Source: Heliocidaris erythrogramma (taxonomy: Eukaryota; Echinodermata; Echinoidea; Camarodonta; Echinometridae). From it: a stretch of 64,000 bases of DNA. The position numbers were made by a program, and so were the translations under genes. Position 1 is the first letter of the stretch. The number at the start of each line of letters is the position of its first letter. Of this stretch, positions 49,901 to 62,500 are shown piece after piece. The stretch covers positions 14,973,880 to 15,037,879 of the forward strand of contig CM046855.1 of assembly GCA_025617745.1 (NCBI GenBank), in the 5' to 3' direction. The notes under the pieces are model-generated. The model searched no databases and was not told the origin of the DNA. It saw only the letters and a program-made list of their open reading frames with translations.

Positions 49901-52900
49901 GACTCAAAAACGAAAGTGCACAATAAAGGTATTTCCAATATCTTCATTATTTCTCTTAAGTTCTTTGAGAACAATAATAGTCATCGTCATTCATCATCTG
50001 TTGAGATGTGTGTCCCCTCGAAAAAAATTAATAACTATAACTTTCTCACTTAAAACTCCATCCCATATGAATTTAACACTTACTCTGCCATTGTGCTACT
50101 TAACCGACACCGACTCTACACATAAATCCCATAGAAGGTTATTTATGTGGCAAACAAAGAGTTAATGAACCCGTAAACTGTTCTCCCCTTTTCAGGACAC
50201 TGTCATTCACATACTTACCTAACAAGATCAGGCTCCTGTTCAGTCATCTTAATCCTGATAGATGGATGAGAGCACCACCTCTTGATCATGTCTTCCATGA
50301 TGGGTGAGGATGATGAGTCTAGGAGAGTAGCTAGGTTGGTAGGCATACCAAGGTACTTACACAGTGGCTCAAACTCATCTATGCCTGCATCTAAGGTGAC
50401 ATGAACAAATAAGACTACTGCGTGAGGGAATGTCAAATGTTGTAAATAATATGGAAAATTGATGTAGACCTATTTGTATGTTTGACATAAAGTAATAAAC
50501 ATGCAAAGTTTGAATCGTTTGAGTGAAAACTTGGCATCTTCATAAAAGAATTAAATCAATAAAATATTTTAAAAAATAAAACTATCTACCTGTTATTAAA
50601 ACTATAAAATAACAACATAATATGAAAGCTGTTTTCTGACAAAGACTACATTAATCCTAAATTTGACTACCTTAGCTTTCTACTATATCTCCTTGGTGAG
50701 TTACGCCCAGAAAATGTTTATTTCATTATTGGTACTTACATGAAAAATTTTGCACCACCATAATGAAATATTCTAATCCAAATTATGTGATGGCATCTAC
50801 CAATTTGCTATTGGTTCCTTTTCTTCTAATTACAAAGGGCTGTTTTAATCTTATGCAGTATATACCTCAAAGCCTTTTTCAAAACTGATTGTATGAATTG
50901 TGTGTCTTTCTTTTTTTTTCATGCACAGGGTTTGAAATATACACAGCAAGCTTCATTCTCGAGCATTAAAGACTTATTCATTTATTTATCTTTTTTTGTA
51001 CATGAAAAAATGGAGAACATTGTAATTTAAGTCAAGGAGCAGGAATTAAGTGTCTGAAAATGGGAATGAAGTGCAATGGAAAAGAAACTTGTTTGCATTA
51101 AGGAGAGTTCAAACAATGCATTCAACCTCTTTACAAAAATTGTTGGTTAAACCCATGCAAAATTATTTCATCATCTTATGTTTCATCTCTTACAAAACCT
51201 CCTTTATCAAACTCATAAAAGGTACATGTTGAACTTTGACCTACCTACCCCAAAATCTAATCGGTTCCTCTTTCTATGGGGATACATACTGGTACCAAGT
51301 TTGAAGTTCTCACCTCAAACAGTTCTTGAGATATCGCGGTAACGGTGCTAAAAACCAAGAATTTCATGTAATTTCATGTAAATTGACCTCTGTGACCTCT
51401 GACCTTTGACCCCAAAATCTAATCAGTTCATCTTCGTATAGGGAAACATACTAGTACCAAGTTTGAAGTTCTTACCTCAAACAGTTCTTGAGATATCGCG
51501 GTAACGGTGCTAAAAACCAAGAATTTCATGTAATTTCATGTAAATTGACCTCTGACCTTTGACCTCCTTACCCCAAAATCTAATCAGTTCATCTTCATAT
51601 AGGGAAACATACTAGTACCAAGTTTGAAGTTCTTACCTCAAACAGTTCTTGAGATATCGTGGTAACGGTGCTAAAAACCAAGAATTTTTATGTAATTTCA
51701 TGTAAATTGACCTCTGTGACCTCTGACCTTTGACCTACTTACCCCAAAATCTAATCAGTTCATCTTCGTATGGGGATACATACTAGTACCAAGTTTGAGG
51801 TTCCTACCTCAAATGATTCTTCAGATATCGCGGTAACGAGAAGTGGGACGGACGGACGCACGGACACACGGACGGACGGACGGACGGACAACCCGAAAAC
51901 ATAATGCCTCCGGCACCCACCTTCGGTGGGCGGAGGCATAAAAAGGCCCTTGGTTGCGATAATGAAACAAGAGCCTGATATTTTTTTTAAAGCTCGAGTC
52001 ACCAAGAGCAGACAGAAACGATGACTTTTAATCAATAATTGTCTTGCCCAGGAGGAGACTTAATCCTTGTTCTTTGAAAGGGGCGGATTCTATACCTCTT
52101 TAACATGACGAAAAGAAAAGAAATTTAGCTTTTAAAAACCAGTAGATTGTATACATTTTTAAAAGGTTGAATGAACTAGAGCAGGGTAAAAAGATTCTTT
52201 ATTATGAAGCTGTTTTAAGCCATTGTTGTTTAATCTGGTAAAAAGTAAAGAGCGAACAGAAAAGATAGTTAGCTTTCTAAACAGAATTAAGAAGAACTGT
52301 CAAAATTATCATACAGGTGTGTGATTTAGAAGGAGAGAGAGAATTGTCAATGCGTTAATTTTACAAAAAGCAGTTTTTTTTTTTTAAAGCTCTAGTTAAA
52401 CTAGAGCGGCGCTAACAAGCACTTTATCTTCATTCTGCTGTTGAACATGAACATACTTCGTAACAATCGAATCCAAGCTTTGAAACAGGAAGCAAATAAC
52501 ATTGAAAGAAATCAAATTTACATGATTAATTTAGAAGAAATGAAATGAAATGAAAACCTCTTACAGTTTGAACTACAATCTATATAATTCCCTACACAAA
52601 TCTTTTCACTTAAAATGCACAGGAGACTGAAAATTTATATCATTTCATAAATAAACTACAAATATTTGATAACGAGGCTAAAAACCAGTAATTTCATGTA
52701 ATTTTATGTAAATTGATCTCTGTGACCTCTGACCTTTGACCTACTTACCCCAAAATCTAATCAGTTCATCTTTCTATGGGGATACATACTGGTACCAAGT
52801 TTGAAGTTCTCACCTCAGACAGTTCATGAGATATCGCGGTAACGGTGCTAAAAACCAAGAATTTCATGTAATTTCATGTAAATTGACCTCTGTGACCTCT

Positions 52901-55900
52901 GACCTTTGACCTACTTACCCCAAAATCTAATCAGTTCATCTTCGTATGGGGATACAGACTAGTACTGATCTTATTGAACATTGATAAAAGTTCCTTTTCT
53001 TACTTCTTTCTTAAATGGCGGCACAACACTGACGGAACAAGTGAGAAATAATACGGGAATTTCGGAGGGCCACCGAAAGTTGATATTTTTTTCAAAAGTA
53101 CACAAGGCCGTACGCAGAAATTTTTTCCTGGGGGGGGCAAGATGATCGCTTTCAATATTGGATCATTTAAAAGTCTAAAACCCGATTTTTAAAAAAGTAT
53201 GATTTTGAAATTTCGGGGGGGGGGGGGCAAGTTTGAGGTTCCTACCTCAAATGATTCTTCAGATATCGCGGTAACGAGAAGTGGGACGGACGGACGGACA
53301 ACCCGAAAACATAATGCCTCCGGCACCCACCTTCGGTGGGCGGAGGCATAATAAATGGTTTACACTTTCAAAATCTGCAACTGGCATGAGCAGAGTCATA
53401 AACATTTGAACCAACTACCTAAACATTGTGCAATGGAGATGAGCTATTTCATTGCTGATTTAAAGGATCTTCCAATAAATATATTGGACTTATAATTCTA
53501 AGCCTTCCATACTCCCTATCCCAGCAAGTCACACTTACCTCCCTTATGCAAGCAAGTCAAGCATTAGAAACGCCACACCATGCCTTCAACAAGCATGAAC
53601 TGTACATAAGAGAGAAGAGCCTACCCTGAATATACTCTGAAAGTTGACTTTCGGTTTCTAACTCACTCTGAAGTTCTGCTGGACATGGCACACTGGTCAG
53701 GAAGTGGAAGAAGAGGGCAGCAGAGCGTAGGAATGGCAGACAGGATACCTGGACGTGGTTGATGAGCTGCCATCCAGGAGGGAGAGAGGTTGTTTCCAAA
53801 CTGCAGAGAAAAGAGCCATCAGGGTCTCAGTTCCAGGATATTTGCCACCAGGATTATAATTAGTATTCCTGCAATCTTGAGTTTTGATCAGGTTTCTAAT
53901 GATATACATGTACAGTGGTTACCTGATGCATCTGAAGAAATGCACAATTCAAACTCTTTTTTGAAAGACAGAATCATTTTATGCAACATCACCATCAGTA
54001 GTTTATTGTTGCCCTCCTCCATCCTAATATCACATCTGATGCAATTACTTTTAATCTAATTTCTTCAGATGATCCTCCTCATCATCACAGCAACTATCCT
54101 AATCATAACCATAGCAACCATCCTCCTCATCACCACTGCAACATCCTCATTACCATCATAAATCATCACCAGCCTACCAGTACCATTCTCTGAGTACTCA
54201 AAATCAGGACCATTATCATCACATTGGCCCCCAACTTTAGTATCTTGAAAGGTTCAATACAATGTACACATGCCTGCCACCTGAACTATAATTGCTTAAT
54301 TAAAACCAAATTCCAAGGCATTGAATGGAATGAAAAAGAGATCATTATGAGTATTCAAACTCGTACAATGTAATCTTACGCTAAAGCTAGGTAAACCTAC
54401 CCTGCATATTGTCTAAGCATTGAACAAGCTTGTAGGAGATCATGTCCTTCTTTGATTTCATCAACACTGCTTCCTTCTTCCTCCATTGATTCTTCAACTG
54501 AAAAGAAATACAGGTCAAATGATCAGCAATAAAAGATAGTTCTAACAGTAAAAGTGAGATGAGGTTTAAGAGAAAACACAAAAACAAAACAGAAATGCAG
54601 AGAGACAGAAACAGAGACAAACGGAGAGAAATACTCTTTAAAAAGAAGGCTTGCTCCCCACAATTAGAATCATTCTTTGCTGCTAATTATACGAAAGAAA
54701 CCAGCTTGATTCTTAATTACCTTTATACACTTACTGAGCTGTCTTCATATTTGCTCAAAATTGCCAGAATCTAAAGATAAACTACATGACTAAGAGGTTC
54801 ACTTCATGAAAATTTTGAATACATCATCTTGCTAATTCTTAATAGAATAATTATTAAGTCTTTAGGTCTCTAAAAGTCCCTTCTTATTTTCGAGCTAGGC
54901 ACATTAACTCCTAAAGCATATATACAACTACACATGCATGCATGCCTATACTTATTCTAGACTACAACATTAATATGGAATAAGAGAGCAACTTACAGGG
55001 GATATCCCTTGGAGCAGAAATAAGGACTTGGACCAGATGGGCTGTCAATGCTACTCTGAGGAGATGATGATCACTGATTGGACCACCCAGCAAACTCATA
55101 GCTACTCTCTCGTTATTATTGTAGAGCCGCGGCAGTGACATGCATACACTCACCTGCACATCAAAAAAGGTTTAGATTTCATTTTTTTGTTTAATACAGG
55201 GAATCATTGTTTTACATTACCAACTATAATGCTCATCACTGAAAATTCATCACATTAAATAAAATCAAATAATGTATCTGATACTACTGTGTGTTTTCAT
55301 AGCGATCCATTGCAAGAAATGTAACATCTCTCCATTGAACAATTGAACAAATTAACATCTGTGCAGTTTAAGAGAAAATATTTATCTCCATATTACCATG
55401 AACTGAATTAAAATATTTGAATCAACCTTTTGAACTTTTACATTTCTAATCTCTAAAATCAAATCTGCAGGTGACTCCTATTTCTGACAGCTTACTGACT
55501 GTTTGTAAATTACATTTCTCCTTGTTTACAAATTTTGGCTAAGAAATTGCTCCTCATTGATTTCTAGTAGATTTCTTCAATCCATGAGTGTACATATCAC
55601 CAAGCTTGTTAATGTCACGCACCTGCTTGTGTAGATTTCGCAAAAGTATTTCCTGTGTAATATACAACCTGTCAATCAAGGTTACTAGTGAACTGGAATG
55701 ACCTACTTCCCTCTGAAAGCAGCTACAGTTCAATGACATTGTAATAGGAGGTCAGCAAAACTTGGATTTTAATCTTAAGATAACGATGCTTTCGTAGAAA
55801 TGCATTGAAAAGGGCAACTACATTTAATATGCAACATTATATTTCATTTTTTCATCAAGAGTCAATGCATAGTCAACTCTTGCTTTACTGCATGAAAAAT

Positions 55901-56497
55901 CTAGTGCTTTACACTAATGACATTTAACCCTTGATTTTCATCACTCTTTTATTACATAAAAAAGGCAAGAAGGTATTCCAGAATATTCTAGAGGAATGAT
56001 TCATTTCATGAAAAATTCAATAGATTAAGGAAATTTCAGAGTAACAGTTTCTTTCACACATTATGTTCTGAAGTAATATGAATGTGCCACTTTGGAATCT
56101 AGACTATTTTGTATTTGTTGTTGTTATTTTTATAACTATATTCTCCATACTGTTCAGTCTTGGTGTTGCAGTACTTAGATGCAGCATAAAGGCATATAAA
56201 CTAGCCCTCATCAATAAACTACAATAAAGATGTGCTTACCAGTAATGTGAAGACATCAATATCTAGAATGCAAGGATCAGATGGCCTTCCAATAGATTCC
56301 TGAGGATAAAGGGCTGTTCAAATAGATACAAAGATAATACAAATCAAGTATGAGGAGATAAACAAAAAACAACCAAAAATGAATCTCTTCACAAAGGTTT
56401 AAGAAATGTACAAAAATCACTTTCCACTAAAAGGAAACAAAGAAAGAAGGGGGAGGGGAGGAATTAATAGTACTTTCACTATGCATATTACAAGGCC

Positions 56498-56528
<31 letters not shown>

Positions 56529-59500
56529 GTTTACATGGCTTTACTTCCGAGGACAACTATTGTTCCTCTATTGTTCCTCGTCCTCGGACAGTCGACGGAA
56601 TAAGGCATAAATTCATTGTTCGACGTTCGAGGACTATTGTCCGGCTTCCGAGGACCATTGTTCTCATGGTTTTTTTTTTGTTCTCTGTCCGAAAATGTCC
56701 TCGGACATAATGCTAAACAAACCCTTACGTGTTTCCACCGGAAAACTGTGTGCCAACATTACCCAACCGTGGACTTATTCATAATTAACTATTCACAGTT
56801 ATTTTTCAATAAGCCACTTCGGAGATGCAATCTGAGCATGAGCAGATAAAGGTCATCTGTACCAAATTCTAAAACCCACTGACACTAAAATTCGATATGT
56901 GCTCATGAATGTCATGTAATCATTATTCAATTATGCACTAATGGTGCATTCCATGATATCCAGGTGGAAGTATTCTTTTTAAAGGGGGAAACAAAAGCTA
57001 TTCATGAGGCACCTCTATCACTCCCAGAGTTATTTTTCTGAAGTGCACATAAAGGGACCCTCAATGTCTAAAATATCTGTGGATATTTGGGGTCATTTGT
57101 ACCATGCGCTAACCCCGAACTGGCTTATTGTTTTTGAAGAGAATAATCCTGGAAGACTAAAAATAAATCCCGTTCAATTTCCGGGCGTGCCCGTCTGTTG
57201 GATAGAGTGCGTAAGCCCCAAAAAAAAAAATTTACACACAAAAAATTTCACTACCGCCCAAACGTGGACTCTGCGCATTTATGCTCGTAAGGTCAACAGC
57301 GTAGTTAGAAGCTAAAAATAAAACCAACAAACTGTAAATCAAAACGAGGACGGTCCTCAGTCTCGTGTGTGTCCTCGGTTCGAAGGTGTGTTTTCATATT
57401 AGTGTCCCACGGATGCTGGTCAACACCCACGCACACACACACACACACACAAATAGACAAAGCACATATGAAGAAATAAAAGGAAATAAAGACTTACCTG
57501 AAAGTAGTGTAATGGCATGTCTCTGTACATGGGCATAATTACACAGGCAGCTATTCACTACAGAGTATCTGATCAGACAACGTAGACAGTCCATCTGAAA
57601 CAACAAATGTGACCCGTCACGACAAAATGAGACAGAAGTCGCTGGGCTAGAACTTGAGAAAATTGGACAAATCTTGAAAATATTCAAATTTCTTTTTTTT
57701 TTTCTTCAAAGATTTGAATCCTCAGTGTTTCATGAATGCTCTGTAAAAAAATTGAGTCGTAAATATAACGGGAAAGGGTATAAAAATCAGTTTTTCTGCG
57801 AGTATTTTTTTCGGACAGCTGGCACATGCCAGCACAAAAAGAAAGCCATCCCCTAGGCCCTGCCTTAGCTACGCGGGGCTTTGTTCATTGGATGTTCGAA
57901 GTCACGTGATCACTGTAAAAGAATTCGCAACAAGTACCTTTGTAATTGTCGTGTGCTACGATCAAGTTAACTAAAGCAGAGTGAAAAGATGACTTACAAA
58001 CAACGCTGTTTTACACGATAATAATAAGGGGTAAATTTTTTAAAAGCCGAAAAGAAAAGAAAGTTGGCCTTTTAACCAGAAAGAAAAGTACCTATGTAAA
58101 GATTATGAAACAAGTGCATGATATAGAAGGACAGAGAGAGAGGAAAAAAAATCAATAATCGCCTTGTGGTGGAGGTGACTTGATCCTTGTTCTTTGAAAG
58201 GAGCAGATTCCATACCTCTTTATAACATGGCGAAAAGAAAAGAAATTTAGCTTTTAGAAACCAGTAAATTGTATACATTTTTTTAAAGCTCGAGTTAACT
58301 ACAGCGGAGAGAAACGATGACTTTCAAGCTAAGACGCAGTTTATCTTCATCATGTTCATACCACCAGTTAACATGATGATGAATTAGCAGCCAATTCTCT
58401 TTTTTTTGTTTAAAAGCCAAACAGAGAAGAAAGTTATCTTCCAAAACACAATTAAGAAGAACTGTCAAAATTATGATACAGATGAAAGATTTAGAAGGAG
58501 AGGGAGAATTGTATGGGCCTTAATTTTTACAAAAAGCAGTTCTTTTTTTTTTAAAGCTCTAGTTAACTAGAGTGTCACTAAGAAGCAGTTTATCTTGATC
58601 CTGCTGTTGAACACAAGGATAGTAAGCGGCCAATAAATTCTGTAACTCTTTTAACAGCCGAAAAGAAAAGAAAATTAGCTTTTTAACAAATAAACTAGAT
58701 GAATTTTCGACCGCGCGCGGAATTTATGCCTCCGCCATCACCAGATTGGAAATGTATGGCATACATGTACACTCTAAAAAGGATTGGTCCAACAAAATTA
58801 CAAATCTTTTCACTTAAAATGCACAGGAGACTGAAAATTTATTTCATTTCATAAATAAACTAGAAATATTTGATAACGAGGCTAAAAACCAGTAATTTCA
58901 TGTAATTTTATGTAAATTGATCTCTGTGACCTCTGACCTTTGACCTACTTACCCCAAAATCTAATCAGTTCATCTTTCTATGGGGATACATACTGGTACC
59001 AAGTTTGAAGTTCTCACCTCAGACAGTTCTTGAGATATTGCGGTAACGGTACTAAAAACCAAGAATTTCATGTAATTTCATGTAAATTGACCTCTGTGAC
59101 CTCTGACCTTTGACCTCCTTACCCCAAAATCTAATCAGTTCATCTTCATATAGGGAAACATACTAGTACCAAGTTTGAAGTTCTTACCTCAAACAGTTCT
59201 TGAGATATCGTGGTAACGGTGCTAAAAACCAAGAATTTTTATGTAATTTCATGTAAATTGACCTCTGTGACCTCTGACCTTTGACCTACTTACCCCAAAA
59301 TCTAATCAGTTCATCTTTCTATGGGGATACATACTGGTACCAAGTTTGAAGTTCTCACCTCAGACAGTTCTTGAGATATCGCGGTAACGGTACTAAAAAC
59401 CAAGAATTTCATGTAATTTCATGTAAATTGACCTGTGACCTCTGACCTTTGACCTCCTTACCCCAAAATCTAATCAGTCCATCTTCATATAGGGAAACAT

Positions 59501-62500
59501 ACTAGTACCAAGTTTGAAGTTCTTACCTCAAACAGTTCTTGAGATATCGTGGTAACGGTGCTAAAAACCAAGAATTTTTATGTAATTTCATGTAAATTGA
59601 CCTCTGTGACCTCTGACCTTTGACCTACTTACCCCAAAATCTAATCAGTTCATCTTCGTATGGGGATACATACTAGTACCAAGTTTGAGGTTCCTACCTC
59701 AAATGATTCTTCAGATATCGCGGTAACGAGAAGTGGGACGGACGGACGCACGGACACACGGACGGACGGACGGACGGACGGACGGACAACCCGAAAACAT
59801 AATGCCTCCGGCACCCACCTTAGGTGGGCGGAGGCATAAAAAGGCCCTTGGTTGCGATAATGAAACAAGAGCCTGATATTTTTTTTAAGCTCGAGTCACC
59901 AAGAGCAGACAGAAACGATGACTTTTAATCAATAATTGTCTTGCCCAGGAGGAGACTTAATCCTTGTTCTTTGAAAGGGGCGGATTCTATACCTCTTTAA
60001 CATGACGAAAAGAAAAGAAATTTAGCTTTTAAAAACCAGTAGATTGTATACATTTTTAAAAGGTTGAATGAACTAGAGCAGGGTAAAAAGATTCTTTATT
60101 ATGAAGCTGTTTTAAGCCATTGTTGTTTAATCTGGTAAAAAGTAAAGAGCGAACAGAAAAGATAGTTAGCTTTCTAAACAGAATTAAGAAGAACTGTCAA
60201 AATTATCATACAGGTGTGTGATTTAGAAGGAGAGAGAGAATTGTCAATGCGTTAATTTTACAAAAAGCAGTTTTTTTTTTTTAAAGCTCTAGTTAAAACT
60301 AGAGCGGCGCTAACAAGCACTTTATCTTCATCCCGCTGTTGAACATGAACATACTTTGTAACAATTGAATCCAAGCTTTGAAACAGGAAGCAAATAACAT
60401 TGAGAGAAATCAAATTTACATGATTAATTTAGAAGAAATGAAATGAAATGAAAACCTCTTACAGTTTGAACTACAATCTATATAATTCCCTACACAAAAT
60501 GACAAACATAAACCTTTTTGACTATACCTATGTTATTCAACCCGTTGTGGAGAAAATAATGAAGAGCAAACTGGCATAGGAACGGCTCAACGAAAAAAAC
60601 ACAAAGTCGATTCGGGAAGCTTTTTCAGTGCCGTGAAACTACCCCTTAAAGCATTAGAATAAGCCACTTCGGAGATGCAATCTGAGCATGAGCAGATAAA
60701 GGTCATCTGTACCAAATTCTAAAACCCACTGACACTAATATTCGACATGTGCTCATGAATGTCATGTAATCATTATTCAATTATGCACTAATGGTGCATT
60801 CCATGATATCCAGGTGGAAGTATTCTTTTTAAAGGGGGAAACAAAAGCTATTCATGAGGCACCTCTATCACTCCCAGAGTTATTTTTCTGAAGTGCACAT
60901 AAAGGGACCCTCCATGTCTAAAATATCTGTGGATATTTGGGGTCATTTGTACCATGCGCTAACCCCGAACTGGCTTATTCATGGATTAAATGAATTAAAA
61001 TTCATGTTTTCATGAGAAGAGATCCTAAAGAAACATAAGGACTAGTTTTTATTCAAATTAATAAACGGTTGCTAAGGACTTTTCCCAAGTATAGTTGACA
61101 TTGAAATCGGAAAAAAATGCTGCATGTCGGCAAAACGGAAGTCAAACTTTGGAAGCGTTTTTCTCCAAAAAATACTTTTCCAGAGTCCTACTATACTCAA
61201 GGTTCAAAAGCTATTATCTCCACTAATACTCACTCTCTAGAGTTGAACTATATACCAAATTAAAGCATATGAAACAGAGAATAATAAACTGAAATTTCAA
61301 AAAATGTGACTTGTCTCATTTTGACCTGATGGGTCACAAATGAAATATCTCTTTGATTTTATCCTTGTATTTTCTTCTCCTACAATAGTCACATATGAAT
61401 TTCACTTTTTAAAGTGACAATTTGCTACACTCACTTTCTTTGATTTTTGCTATTCATAACATTTGTACTGTGCTTTTCTACATCATTCCATTTTGTTAAC
61501 CTGTTGAATACTAAACATGAAATAACTAGGGTTTAAAAAAGTTCATCAATAATGCACTTCATGAAAACATCGTCAGTTGAATGTCATAAGGAAACAAGTC
61601 CACAGTCTTATCAGCTTTCTTGCTCTTATCTAATTGTTTCAATAATAGGCCTGATGTCTTACCTGTCTCTGTGATAATGCTCCAAACAGCGCTTTCCCTT
61701 CATTCCTAAGCTGAGTTTCTAGTGAGAGAAATCAGGAAAACAATGTTATTATAACAATTCAAATTTGGGTTTGGAAGGAAGAAAAACTCTCATCAACATT
61801 GCTTCATTCTTTCACATCTTAATAATTATATCACAGCACAATAGAATATTTACTCACATAAGATTGAATACTCTGCCACTCACGTCATACCCACAAAATC
61901 AAATTTTACACATCAGTTTTCATAAATATTTTTAACACAATTACATGTATAAATATTTTACATATGGGCACTAACTGGAGAACTCATCATTAATGGCACA
62001 TCAAAAGGCATGATTTGATGGCAGCTTTAAAGACCTTGTTCAGGCTTACCTGTAACTTGCACTGTATAGGCACATGTATTCCAGGCTAGTATTGCCATTC
62101 TGCTATCATCATCATGAGGCATTACACCCAATCCAACCTGTAATAACAAAGGTATATGACATTGATTGATCAAAAAACTGTTATGTTACATATATGCATC
62201 ATCCTATCCATTCATATATAAACACTTTGATCTTCTACCAAGAAACAGATTTTTTACAAAATGACACTTTGGTCTAGCAACATACTATACTATGCAATAT
62301 AATAAAACATATTTTAGCTCAGATTTCAAAATAAAGAAGCTTGGTATCATAAACTGAAAAATTATTTAATTTTCATATTGCATGCACTTTCAAACAAGAT
62401 GAATGCGACTGCATCTCCTATATGCCTCCGCCTAAATTCAGTTGATGGCTCAAACTGTTCTAGAAATATTTGATAACGAGGCTAAAAACCAGTAATTTCA

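Noticed and set aside
59650..59868. Open frames with SVRPSVRPSV-type proteins (also near 29213, 47711, 51760, 62740)
   Set aside because: They are translations of the (GGAC)n tract and terminal hairpin of family A elements; they appear in several frames and end with the repeat.
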